Shown one piece after another: positions 36,945 to 48,915 of a stretch of DNA of 64,000 nt; position 1 is the first letter of the stretch; each line of letters starts with the position of its first letter. Location: assembly GCF_020382885.2 (NCBI RefSeq), contig NC_058506.1, positions 11,448,318 to 11,512,317 of the forward strand, written 5' to 3'. The notes under the pieces are model-generated. The model saw only the letters and a list, made by a program, of their open reading frames with translations. It ran no database searches and was not told the DNA's origin. The position numbers were made by a program, and so were the translations under genes. The stretch comes from Scatophagus argus (Eukaryota > Chordata > Actinopteri > Scatophagidae).

Positions 36945-37415
36945 CTTTCTGTACCCTTCCCCAGATCTGTGCCTCCATACAATCCTGTCTCAGAGGTCTA
37001 CAGACAATTCCTCTGACTTCGTGGCTCAGTTTGTGCTCTGATATGTACTGTCAACTATGAGGGCTTATATAGACAGGCGTGTGCCTTTCCAAATCATACC
37101 CAATCAACTGAATTTACCACAGGTGGACTCATCTCAAGTTGTAGAAACCTCTGAAGGATGATCAATGGAAACAGGATGCACCTGAGCTCAATTCTGAGTG
37201 TCATGACAAAGGGTGTAAATACATGTTACGTTTTTTGTTTTTCATTTTTAATAAATTTGCGAAAAAGTGAAGCAAACTTGTTTCACTTTGTCATTATGGG
37301 GTATTTTGTGTAGAATTTTGAGGGAAAAAATTAACTTAATCCATTTTGGAATAAGACTGTTACATAACAAAATATGGAAAAAGCGAAGTGGTGTGTATTT
37401 TCCAGATGCACTGTA
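36945..37415. mobile_element. Tc1/mariner-like transposon fragment with one terminal inverted repeat
   Basis: The stretch matches, from memory, the terminal part of a widespread fish Tc1-like element. It begins in text such as CAGATCTGTGCCTCCATACA and ends in an outer terminus reading ATGTTACATAACAAAATATGG-like sequence, then GATGCACTGTA, with a TA at the edge (37412-37413) as expected for TA-target insertion. No transposase frame and no second inverted repeat were found on the left, so it is a truncated, immobile copy. Confidence 0.75.
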
Positions 37416-38800
37416 TCACAGAATATCGTAATGTCATACTGATTAGTCATTAACCCTGCAAGTAAAAATGCACTTTATGATTTTAGTGAATACAAAAGCA
37501 AAGTAATTACTTTTTATGTTTTATGTCAATGACAGATCCAAGACATTGGAACTTTAATTAGACATTTTCGGGGATTTTAATACATTTTCATCAATAGAAA
37601 AACAGAAATTTTGTTTTAACATTTTAAAAAAGATGTCACTATGGTCACAAATTATCTTGAAAGGCATTTTTCCAGGTCTTCCCTAACCAACAACCACAAA
37701 GGATCACATAATGTCAGTACACATCCTACAAGCTGATTGTGAGCTTTTGCTTTTATCAGTCTGTCAATCAACCAGTTAATCAATCAATCATTCAACCAAA
37801 CATACACAATTGCACTATGACATGTACGCACAAATATGCATTTTGACACTTCTAAGACAACAATCATCATTTTTGCATTATAATAGAAAAGGCATGCTGT
37901 ATTGCACTAATATGATAACAGCTAAAACATTCAGAGCAAGTTAACAATTAAAATTTAAAATCTTTGTAAGCTCAAAAAATCTTTTCATGATTCTGTTCAT
38001 TGCTTTACAATCTGTAATGATGCACAATGGAGTTATGCTGTCCCATATACATTACAGATATTTGTCATAAAGCAATATATGACTGTAAAAGTTTACATCA
38101 ACATCTACAGTCTATGCTAGATGTTCTTAGAAGAATCCATAAATCCATCCACATTTTATTTTAAATCTTTCTCCTGTCTTTATCATAGCACCCTAAGACA
38201 GTTAGATCATGTAGTTGGCACAAATAATTCATCGCAAGAATTTTAACAACTCAGCTATCTAATGCATTTTTCTGTATAATGACAGCACAGATAAAGCAAA
38301 ACTTCCTGCATCGACACAGGATTTTCTATACAACAATTCCCTACAATTGGCAGACCTGTCTTATTACTTAAATTCACTGAAAGTACAGCCCTCAGCACTG
38401 GCACTAACAGAAGAAACCAAATCATAAAAACGTATTTTGACAATTTGAGGAGGACTGTATTAACCTGTGGTGCATGTCTGCCACTTTCAAAAATAAAACT
38501 TAACTTACTCTGGTATTTTCCGCTCTAAATGGCAAAAAAACGCCTGTGGATAGTGACTCATTACAGCAATAAATCTTTTTTGTAGTTTAACTGTCCCAGC
38601 AAAAGTGAATCTGACTTAAGGTGAATTCCTTAAAGGCAAAGTTAAAACAACAAACTTTCTTGTCCACGAGATGGCACAGTGTGGTGGCCATTAATGAGCT
38701 TGTCCTGCAGATGATGGAATTGATCTTCCGGCATTTGAAAATCTGATTCATTTCTGTGTGATTTTCCATAGGAGATGAATATGATGTGGCACTGCAATGT
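37416..38800. other. Spacer and possible 3'UTR of inpp5k
   Basis: About 1.4 kb of AT-rich DNA between the Tc1-like fragment and the inpp5k stop codon. No gene is recognised. Its right part probably holds the inpp5k 3'UTR, since that gene is transcribed leftward. Confidence 0.45.
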
Positions 38801-38802
38801 TC

Positions 38803-41800
38803 TCATTTGTTGAGCCCGTTGATGTTCTCAGGAATGAGACCCTCCATGACGGCACGCTTTGACTCCAGAATCTGCATGATCGAAACAAAGATGACACCTT
38901 AAAATTAAGCAGACAACTGCCATGCACATTTCCTACTGCAGATATACACTCAGTGATCATCTGTTTAGATACATCTGTAAAGCTCTGCTATAAATTTTAG
39001 CAATACAAAGTTTTGAATGGACACTGAGTGTATAAGATAAAGTGATACTTGCTACCTGTCATAGTTATATTAATGATTAACTATAGACGTTGTAGTGGTA
39101 CACTCACCTGGAAGTTAGCACTGAGACCAAGAATGCTTTGCATGTTCGTACTGTAGTAACCCAAAACATACTGTCCACCAAGCAGAGGGATTTCATCTTT
39201 ATCCACAGATATCTGCAGCCATAACACACAAGCATATTAATGACATATGCTTTCATACACTATTTGTTGAAACATGACACAAATACCTCATTTGCACCTT
39301 ACCTGTATGACTTCATTTGTCTCTGGCAGCTCGTCCTCTCGGACCCACACAAAGGTTTCATAATCAAATGCACTCTTGAATCCCACCTGCAGGAAAACAG
39401 CCCTATTTAAATCTGTCTTGTATCTTATACATATATATTTTTACCCTCTGTGTTTGTTCCTGTACCTTGTACAGGCCAATCCAATCCCATGTGGAGGACA
39501 TAAAGTCTTCTTGGACGGTGTAGGTAAGCAGTGCATCTTGGTCGGCGCTCCACACACCCAAAGGAGAAATGTGCACCAGTGGTGTGTCAAAGCACTTTCT
39601 CAACTGTGGCAAAGATGGGAGGAATGAGCTTTAACAATGTATAAAAAAGTCTTCATTTAATAATTGTTATCAGGAGTAAAGAAACAGATATGTGGATATA
39701 TACTGATTACTGAACTGGTAACCACAGAACATTCCTGGAGCACCACAGTGAGTCTGCTCTCACCTCCAGACTGAAGGTTGCAATGACAGGCTTGTGGTCA
39801 CTGACTCCGTAGCTCATGTCACTGGTGTATTTGTCCTGAGTGACCTGGAGTGGATACTCATCGAGCCCATCATCAGTAGAAGTTGATGCCTTCTCATCGT
39901 CATCCTCTGATGGTGGGGTTTTGGGTTTGATGCGCCACAGAATTCGATCTGTCCAGGCTGGTTTCCTCTTCTTGCCACTGAGCAAAGCAAAAGCGATTGT
40001 TAATGCCAAAGTTTCCCATTTGAGAATGAATTGAATTCTTTGTTTCTGATGCTCACCTCATAAGACACATTTCCATTTGTGTCTAGCCACAACAACCTCA
40101 CTAACAATTCTTATTTTTATATTAAAGAACACAAACCAAACACACACAAACACAAGCAGTGCAGAGCTATACCTACAGTGTAACATGCTGTGGAGAAATT
40201 ATGGTTGTCAGGAGCGGATAGCTCTATTTGACATGCCATTACAGCTTCTGTATATGCACATTCACTATTAAAAACACTTCATACATTATGCAAGTACAAA
40301 CAGTGGGGTGTCGGGTGCAGGAGGGAGTTGTCTTCGGTCTTCATGTCTGCAACACATCAACCATTTGTGTCACATCAGTGTCTCCAGTTATTTTGTGACT
40401 GTAGGTTATATGTATGCATATAACCTTCAAGTTGCCTGTTTTATAATATGGGCACCTCTCTTATTCCTACAGGGCACATCTATCTATGGAGACACCAACC
40501 TTGGCGGGTCTAGTTCCCTGTACCAAGCCCCCAACCAGACAGAGAGCAGCCCCCAGATAAGAGAGGTGAGGAGGAAGAAGAGGGTGGTGCTGCAGCGCTG
40601 CAGGGGCCTGGGTCTGTACATGGTTAGGGGCAGCGCCATTGTGCTCTTTCTGAGAGAGACACATACATGGTGCTTGGGTCAGGGATGGATACGACTCACA
40701 GGATGAGCTGCTCCCAACTTCATCTATGCATCAGGGTTTATTTCTTTGTGATCCCGTTTAATGTGCCTGCATGTTTTATTCCATCTAAAGGTGCAGAGGC
40801 GAAAGCTTAGGGGAAAACGGACAGATGGTGACAAAGAAATAAGTAAAGTGGGACATGCAACATAAAATAAAAAAAAACATGCATAATGTGTCTTACTTAA
40901 AACCCAACCATATCTTCGGAGTGCTGTGCAAAATTCAAATGGAAACAAAAGCACAGATAGAGTTTGAGAAATTAGTTGAGTATGTGGGTGTAATATACTT
41001 ATTTGTCACACACACGTTACCTGGTATCATAGGTTTCAGAGTTACGGTCAAACTTGTAGGTGGGTTTAAAATTTAATGGCCCTTCCTCAAATTCCTGCAG
41101 GAAAGGTTCATTGTTCTTCATCATGGTGAGCTGCAGGAACATGAAATAAATTAGTAAGTGTGTGTGTGTGTGTGTTTGTGTGTGTGCCTATTCTGGTACA
41201 TTACCTGGTCTTTGCTCCAGAGCAAATTAAGACGCCCGCTGTTGATGGACGAGCGGATGAAGTGCAAGCCGTGGTCTGCAATACGGAAGTTCAGATCGCC
41301 AAAGCAGAACACCACCCTGTGTGTGAGTGGTGGAGCTTCACTTTATCAGCTATACAACAACCCTCATATTTCACAGTGTGTGTGTGTGTCTGTGTGCTTC
41401 TGTGCAGGTGTACTGACTTGTGGTCCAGGACGTGTGGGGTGTCAGAGATGTCAAAGTCTTGTGCCTCCAGGATGTACTCAATCTCATCGACACGCTGCAA
41501 GGCGTTGTTCAAGTGGGCTGCTAGGTGGCAGTTAAGAAAGCACACCATGTGGCCATAGAAGGAAAAACGCACACACACTCCTCCTTTATTACCCTGACAC
41601 AGAGAAAGAGGAATATAGTAAGTGAAGACCAAAGACTGAATTCAAAGTCACGTTTTTTATCTTTTAGAACGTCTTTTTACTGACGTATTTATAGGAAAAT
41701 GGTACATACTGTGGATTAAACTCCCCCTTTTAAAAATAACTTGGATTATGGTTTAGACTATTTGTCCTGCAGGTGTTTGGCTCAGTGTAAAACTGCACCA

Positions 41801-43329
41801 GTATTAGCATTCTTTCTTTGTGCTTTCATTCTGTCAAAGCTGTTACGCATTCCACTAAACAAACACAATAGGCCTTTCATAATGGTGTTTAAGCTCTGCA
41901 GAATTTGATGCCAGTGAGATTCCTGGTGTGTGGAGTTTAATAGGGCTGCTGTCTACAAGGTTCAGAGCTAACCAGGGCTCCCATTGTGATGTCTTACCCA
42001 GTAGCCAAAAATCCCAGTACGAGTGTAGGTGGTCTGGATTTTTCTGATGTAAGGGAGATGAATTTGTTTGGCAAAAACCAGCAGCAGCAAACCCTGCATC
42101 CTTATTGATGTGACCTGGACAGAGATAGAGTTACGTACACACAGTTCACACAGTTCACACAGCACCATTTCCCTTTATCTCCCCTCTGTCCTCTATCACC
42201 TTGACGAAGCCTCTGGGTGCCAGTGTGTCCATGAAGACGTGGCTCCAGGAGTCCTCCACCAACAGGTCGGAGATGAACCTCACAGGGGTGGCATTCACTT
42301 CCTGCAGGCTGACACACACACACGACAACACCAGCAAATGAGAAATGTAATACAATGACGCCTGTGAACTTTTTCTTTTTCTTGACAAATCATTCAAAGA
42401 GACACTTCTATATCCTTAAGTCCATTCCCTGTTCAAAAGTTTGAAATTCCAGTTCCCATTGTTGTTATTTCTCACCCAATCACATAGAGATCTGTGGGGG
42501 GCTGGACGTCTAGCTGTAGCAGAGAGGTGATGTCTTCAGGAGGCTCCGCTGTGGCCACATTCCAGGTCACCATGTGCAGCCTGTCAGAGCATTTGGAAAT
42601 GGCACAAATGGACCAACATGGTTCAAAAATATTGACAGATATTAGGTGCATTGCCACATTTTCAACTTCTGCAACTTCTTCAGAGTTACTGTTTTCAGTT
42701 TTCTGTGCAAATTTATATTGGTTGTAAATTTTGTACTGCAAGTGGTAATACTGGAACATACAGTATTAATCAGAGTCAAATTTGAATCCTCCTTAATTTT
42801 TTTACTTCTATTTCATTATTATTTCCTAATTTCAACAACATATAATACAAATATAGCGTTCAGCAGTTTCTTTGTGTCGTTAGACATTGGAACACCAAAA
42901 AAGTAAAAATTAAAGACATTAATAATAATTGTGAACAGCTAAGATAAAGGATCACATTTTAGCTTTTACAACAGGAGTTCTATACCACCTATAAAATGTT
43001 GAAGGCAAGAAAGTCAAGAAAGTCCTTGATCATGTCAGAGACCTCATACACTTCCTCTTTATGTGTGTATCTGTATACTTCTAGATGTGTGAATGAGCAC
43101 ATGTCCACCTGAATGCATCTGTGGGAATGAAATGCCCACAGAGCTGAAATGCCTCGTCCAGTGTGCGGGACACTTCCTCGTTGGCTTCATCGTCAGAGCT
43201 CATGTCCTCTATGCAGGTCAGCAGCTGGGTTAAACGCTGGCGGAGGAGCATCTTAGACCTCGAGCCCTGAGAGGCCGAGCTGCTCGTGCTGTCTGAGCGC
43301 ACGCGTGGACTGTATGTCAAGGGGTCCAT
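38803..43329 (-). CDS. inpp5k: Inositol polyphosphate 5-phosphatase K (SKIP)
   Basis: Removes the 5-phosphate from PI(4,5)P2 and PI(3,4,5)P3; in mammals it acts at the ER and plasma membrane and damps insulin signalling. Twelve exons, 5' to 3': 43109-43329, 42476-42580, 42200-42308, 41998-42114, 41418-41593, 41205-41316, 41021-41130, 39764-39977, 39466-39603, 39303-39386, 39108-39212 and 38803-38871. They close in phase to 519 aa. Catalytic blocks are [10 protein letters not shown] (79-88), GDLNFR (249-254), [10 protein letters not shown] (323-332) and SDHKP (376-380). The SKICH domain begins at about 390 with WDWIGLYK (427-434) and [15 protein letters not shown] and FGYWGNKGG match INPP5K better than INPP5J. 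The Ser-rich first 73 residues are absent from the human reference isoform. An acidic insert SEDDDEK (340-346) lies between the last two catalytic blocks. Neighbour pitpna supports orthology. Confidence 0.93.
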
Positions 43330-45109
43330 CTTTGGAAAAAGAAGGTTATTCAAGATTGCTCAAATGAAAAATGAAGTCCTGCAAGAGCTGCAAAGCAAAG
43401 TCCAGCGGAAGAAATGCCTTTGTCCTGGTATCTCCTCAGACTTCTTTTATTGTTTGGTTGCAGTCACTTGATGCGAGAGACCTCGACTCTGCCCAGGGCA
43501 CTGGAAATAATGTGAACCAATTCCTAGTTAGTCAGATCTCTCCGGATGTGCTTCTCACAGATTCTGGTTCAGATCCTCCAAACTGGCCAGGCTGAAAACC
43601 TCAAGAGCCCAGGGTGAAGTTTTCCTATTCTGGTGCAGCCCTTTCTGTTGCAGTCCTATCTGCCGGTCATGCAGGAATGGAGCAACCACTGAGAAAGCAG
43701 TGGGGCCGACTCAGGAATGTGGGCAAAAGTGAGTCAGATTTGAACTATAATCGCAGGCAGGAGACGGGCATGTGAACATGTGTGTTTGTCTGTGTGTAGT
43801 CACAGAGAGTAGAAAAGGAGGACCAGAGGCTGATCCTCTGTCGCTGTGAGAACTGTTGCAAGAATTGGGTAACCCTTCAGATCCCTGTAAGAGGTTTACT
43901 GCCCGCGTTCTCTCTATCAGCTGAGTTCACTGAACAATGCATGTAACACCGCAATTACAGTCGTGCATTAGTGAGGGGACAACAGCGCACAATAGCATTA
44001 GCTTCTTTTGGCCTCAATCCAGTCTCTCTCCTCATATAGGTGAAAGGTTATCTTCATAAACCCAGAGAGAAGTGGGAGGTTAAACGCAGTTCTGTAAGCT
44101 CTGACACAGTCTTTTTACTTTTTTCCCCCTCTAAGAACAAAAGCTCAAATAATTCTAATTAACGAGCACAGTTAATAGTGGACAAATTGTATAATAGATT
44201 TGAAAGCACAACCATATGAAGCAATCAGTAACTTCATTTTGCCTAATACTTAAAAGTGTTAGAGATTTCCAGAATTAAGAATTTGAAAATGTGCCTTTCT
44301 GTAAAAGACAATAATTTCATATTTAATAAAAATCAATAAATTAGAAATCCTGCACTATACAATAATAAGGTTTTTCACATAAGTGTTTGGTATTTTGGAA
44401 TGCAATTCCTCATATATTCTCTTCAGTAATCAATCTTTTCTTGTTGGATCATTGACTCTGAAACTATGAGCACATAGCTATAAGGATTTATATCTTATGA
44501 TAACAGTTTTTAAATTAAAATTTATATAGCTGTTCCATTGATTGTTGTCATGATTAGGTCACCAAAAACAATAACAATAAACAACTCATACTCAACAATA
44601 AATCATAGCAGAAAGTCAGCTGTGACACACAATAGTTTGTAAGGAAAAGAGGGGTGGAAACAAGCTTGGAGGAAAGAAACAACCAGAAGAGGCTGCACCT
44701 TACAAAATAAAATGCCCTAGAGCTCACTGCCACATCATGTAACAGTGTCACATGTAGAGACTTAGGGCACATTCTTCAGCAAGCAGAGGTGTTAAGTGGT
44801 TATAACCAAGGGGGTTCACCCATCCAGTGAAAAATGGCGAATAGGACAATGGTTAGGTTTTATCACAGAAGAGAGAGCCGCTTTCAAATCAACACATGAA
44901 GGTTAGGCAATCCAGGCACTGTACAAGGGGATCATACTTTCTTTTTTATTTTAGATTCCACCGATCTCTACATACAACCCTTTCTGCCTGAAGTATGTGC
45001 TTTCTCTCACAATTATTTTCATCATCATTTCCTTTCTCTTGTGCCCTCATTCAAGACCATTAGAAGATGAAGCAGAAGAGGAAGAGATCCTTACAGGACT
45101 TGCTCTTAC

Positions 45110-45161
45110 CTGCACTTGTCTCTTCCACCGCTTCTGATTTTTCCAGTGCTCATTTTTTCCC
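45110..45161 (-). other. inpp5k: Possible upstream exon of inpp5k with an overlapping uORF
   Basis: On the minus strand a 52-base segment lies between a CTACAG acceptor and a CAG|GTAAGA donor. Spliced to the exon at 43329 it is open in the main frame (ending KRWKRQVQ before MDPL), so it could extend the protein. It also contains an ATG in another frame that would run past the main ATG and stop shortly after it. Exon use is inferred from splice signals only. Confidence 0.4.
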
Positions 45162-46750
45162 CTGTAGGCAAACACAGACGCATACGTGCCTGAACAAAGT
45201 GTAAACAAAGACCAAAAATGCTTGAATGTATTACAGCCAGTTTACCAGGAGCACAGGCCAGCGCCCAATAAAACAGACCTGACAGGGATGCCTGAAAGTC
45301 ATTTCTGAAATGGGTTTGTAATCATGTCTAATCACGGTTAGCTTCATCCATGTTAAAGTGACAGTGCCCTGAAGGTCCCATGTAAAAACAGAAGCACTTT
45401 ACGTGAGAGCCATTTTGTAAAACTTCATCCAAAGATTCTGATGAGTGAAAATTAATAAAAGTAGGAATATCTGACAGTGGGATGATTTAGTGGGTTCTTA
45501 TTGATAGTGAGCTAACAGGACGCCGTGGTTAGCCTTCCATTAAAATCCAAACATGAGAGCTTTTTCTCTTTTCTTTTGAGCCTTTAAAGTGTATATTTTT
45601 ATAGTTATTGGAAGATACAGTATACACCATTCATAACTAATAAAAACACTTGTTTTTGTCATTTAAGACATCGTTTTAACCTGAAATAAAGTGCAAACCT
45701 AATATAATTCTTCTCCACTTGGGGGCAGCATAACAAAATGAAAACACATTGAAACATTAACACGTGATAGCTAACATGTTAGCAAACTAGTTGAGTATTT
45801 ACACATGCAGCGAATACAGAGCTACAGTGACATTAATTTGCGTTTCTGGCAACCCAACAAATGTTAAGACCAATATTCACTCACCTTTTAGCTCTGTTTT
45901 GGTTTCCAACAACTCCTGCGAGATACATTTATCTCTTCAGCTCCTAAATGTTCCACTATGTTACTACACAAGCTAGCTAGTGGCTAAATCTTTGCTTTTT
46001 GGTGCTGGGCAGGTAGCATGTGCTTGTTTGCTGAAAACAGCTGCCTGCTGATGATGGAAATGAGGCTGATGAGAATAGTGAGACATTTGATCCATTGTTA
46101 ATATATAAATGTGGATTAGTATAGCTTTGACCATAACTACTTGGCACACAAAAATGGCCACCATAACATTCTGATATGTCTGCATGGCTATAGATGATTT
46201 ACTTTATGGGGACACCATTCTAGTCCTTAAAATGTAAATGCTGCCTCCACAACATTACTCAAACACACAAACACACATAGACTGATTAAGTAACTGGCAA
46301 TTGAGACTGGAAGGATTGAAAATAAGTATTTAACAGAACTGACCAAATGTTCTGAAGCTAGTTTCACAAAAAATACAATTTTCAAACTAAAGATCCAGCC
46401 ATGTAATAGTATTTAAGCCAGCAAGTGAAGCAGTTGTTGGCCCTGTAGGACAGTTTTGGCTGTTTGTCTGCTTTGAGAACTGAGTTCTCCACTGAGCCAG
46501 GAACAAGGATCCTCTACACTGTCCTTCAACTTCATAATGATGATGATTAATATCATGATTGCTCTTATAACTATATCTTCAAGAAAAATGTGATAACAGA
46601 CAGTAATAAACAGCACATACAGAAAGACATATGTTGTGCTCTTTTGCGTGAGACAATTTGGTCTTTGTGTTAATAAGAACATCACTCTCTCAAATTTAGA
46701 AATCAAATTTCTTACACTAACAACAAACTTGTTTCTGTTGAATGATTGTT
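45162..46750. other. Region right of inpp5k; no gene recognised
   Basis: AT-rich DNA that presumably includes the inpp5k promoter. No TATA box, CpG-rich block or known motif was convincing. Confidence 0.4.
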
Positions 46751-46756
46751 TCTCAG

Positions 46757-46910
46757 TAACTGCTGAGAACAAAAACACCATCATCCATGCAGTACAGTAC
46801 CTGTGTCTGTACGTCTTTGTTGTGGCGACCGGAAAAAGCTGCAGACTCCCTGTGCACAGATGACGAAGATCTCGAAAGGGGAGTCAAGAGACTGGATCTG
46901 CTTTCCGACG
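46757..46910 (+). other. Orphan exon-like segment, function unknown
   Basis: A good acceptor (TTGTTTCTCAG at 46746-46756) precedes 154 bases ending at a strong donor (CCGACG|GTGAGT). From an ATG at 46787 the plus strand is open through the donor and encodes an acidic segment ending DDEDLERGVKRLDLLSDG. The minus strand is also open here, Ser/Arg-rich. I recognise neither product and found no matching neighbouring exon. Confidence 0.25.
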
Positions 46911-47305
46911 GTGAGTCCCGTTGTTTTGACTGTTTGTTCTCTTTTTGGTTCCTTCTCTTTCTGCTCAGCTGTTCTTGGGTGCAAGGTCCCACTCACAACC
47001 TGCTCTGGACTTAAAGCGTAACATCGGATCAAGCTATTATCCCAGGTTGGTTAACAACCCGGTGAGAAAGTATTATCTTATTCATGAATGGACATGTCTG
47101 TTTATTGAATGTCACCATGACGCATGGTATTTGTTCCACTAAAGCCCCCTTTGTATGTTCATAATCTTCACTTTCTTAACAGTATGGAATGTGTAGGGTG
47201 CTCTGCTTTACTGTGTGCTATTTTAATTAAAGTAGGCTACTGTAATTTTTTCCTAAAGGGAAATGTCTCTGGGCACAAGTGTTCCGATGGGCATCTGATT
47301 TGCAT

Positions 47306-47691
47306 AAGGAACAGTCCGACATTTTGAGAAATACATTTATTTGTTCTCTTGCTCTGTCTCTATAGCCAGAAAACAGTTTGATTAGTTTAGCAGACTGTAA
47401 ACAGAGAGAAACAACTAGTTTGGCTCTGTCCAACAGTAACAAAATTCACTTAACAACAGCTCTAAAGCTCCATGGACATGTTATACTTTGTTTGTCTGAT
47501 GAACATAAAGGACATCCCCGCATCAAGCCTAGTTTTTTTAATTAGATTAAATATACTACACATATAATATTAACTGACATGCTTAGAGGTGGATTTTGTG
47601 ACCAGACGTGACAGGGAGATCAATCCTCTTATCTAACTTTGGACAAGAAAGCAAATGAGCACATTTAACAAAATGTTGGACCAGTCCTTTA
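47306..47691. mobile_element. Non-autonomous DNA transposon (MITE) with terminal inverted repeats
   Basis: The left end reads AAGGAACAGTCCGACATTTTG and the right end, reverse-complemented, reads AAAGGACTGGTCCAACATTTTG, giving imperfect inverted repeats of about 20 bases around a 386-base element. The interior includes text (TTTGGCTCTGTCCAACAGTAACAAAA) familiar from a very common teleost repeat. There is no coding capacity. Confidence 0.7.
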
Positions 47692-48608
47692 AAATTTTCC
47701 TAAAAGGAAGTAACGAGACTCCTTTTTTTTTCAAATAAATGACCAGCACTGACAAGTCTATATTGGTGGGAGAGGGAAATTGACCAGCTGTTTGACCTGT
47801 AATCAAAAGATTTGAGACAGCTCAGATTTAGTTACCTTATATTTAAACTATATTATTGCTGAGGTTATTTTTCAGAAAGTAGACCTTCAGAAAATACTTT
47901 TGCTCTTTGTTTTTCAGTCCTGTAAGACTAGAAATAGTCTGAGATAGAACATTTGAACCTCTTTATATAAATTAATATAGTTGTCACTCATAAACGAAAT
48001 AATGATCATAAAAGTTTGCAGTTCAAAGGCTGTCTTCTCAGACACCCACACACTGGGTAAAGTATCATTAAACATCTGACAAAATATGTTGCAGCTCTCT
48101 GTGCTGGCCTGTCTTCTGCCTCATAATCGGGATTTTGAGTAATCTTTTCCACCCAAACCTGATTAATTTTACCCTGCCTACTACAGTATATGCGGGTGTG
48201 TGTGTGTGTGTGTATTTGTGTGTGCACGTGTGTATAAAGTGGCTGCTGTCTGCCAGCTTATATTGAGGGTGCCTGCAGAGGCTTTAAATATTATTCATTT
48301 CTGTAAATTACTGTTTCGTTTGCTGAATTATATGTTTAATTTTTATGTATTTTCTCTGTCTATCTTTGCTTTATCCAGTTTATGTGCAGTCACTTTTTAA
48401 ATGGATATGCATGTCTATGGATTAAATGTTTTTGACCATGTGCAAGGGTCTGTAGCTTGTCTATACAAAAAAACAAAAAAACAAAAACAAAGTGAATATA
48501 TCAACAGTTTAGTATAATATGGTTTAGTAACATTTAATTCACAGTTTCTGTCAAGCCCCAGTGCACTGCAGTGTCATTTCTTTTTCCATTTTTTCCCCCA
48601 AATCCTCC

Positions 48609-48648
48609 AGTAAATTTATTTATATATAAATAAATAAATAAATTTACT
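48609..48648. repeat. Perfect AT-rich inverted repeat
   Basis: Arms AGTAAATTTATTTAT (48609-48623) and ATAAATAAATTTACT (48634-48648) are exact reverse complements around a ten-base spacer, so a 15-bp hairpin stem can form. Confidence 0.85.
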
Positions 48649-48847
48649 AAATTCCGTAAATTCTGAACACATTTTCAAATATTCCTACAGTAAGAAACAA
48701 AATGTCCATGAAAGCATTTGTACAGTCGCTTTACTTCTTTTATTCTTTTCTTTATGTCTCCAATGTACAGTAGTGTTATTGGAAGATAAGATGACAAAAA
48801 GGCACAAATTCACGATAAAAGAAAGAAAAACAGGAGACAAGTTAACA

Positions 48848-48852
<5 letters not shown>

Positions 48853-48890
<38 letters not shown>

Positions 48891-48915
48891 GAAAGAAGAG
48901 AGAGAAAGAGAGAGA
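48853..48915. repeat. (GA)n microsatellite
   Basis: About 15 GA units, then interrupted purine repeats. Confidence 0.9.

Noticed and set aside
46753-46992. Ser/Arg-rich minus-strand frame as an additional first exon of inpp5k
   Set aside because: Its donor phase does not match the acceptor phase of the 45161 exon, and no upstream continuation is visible.
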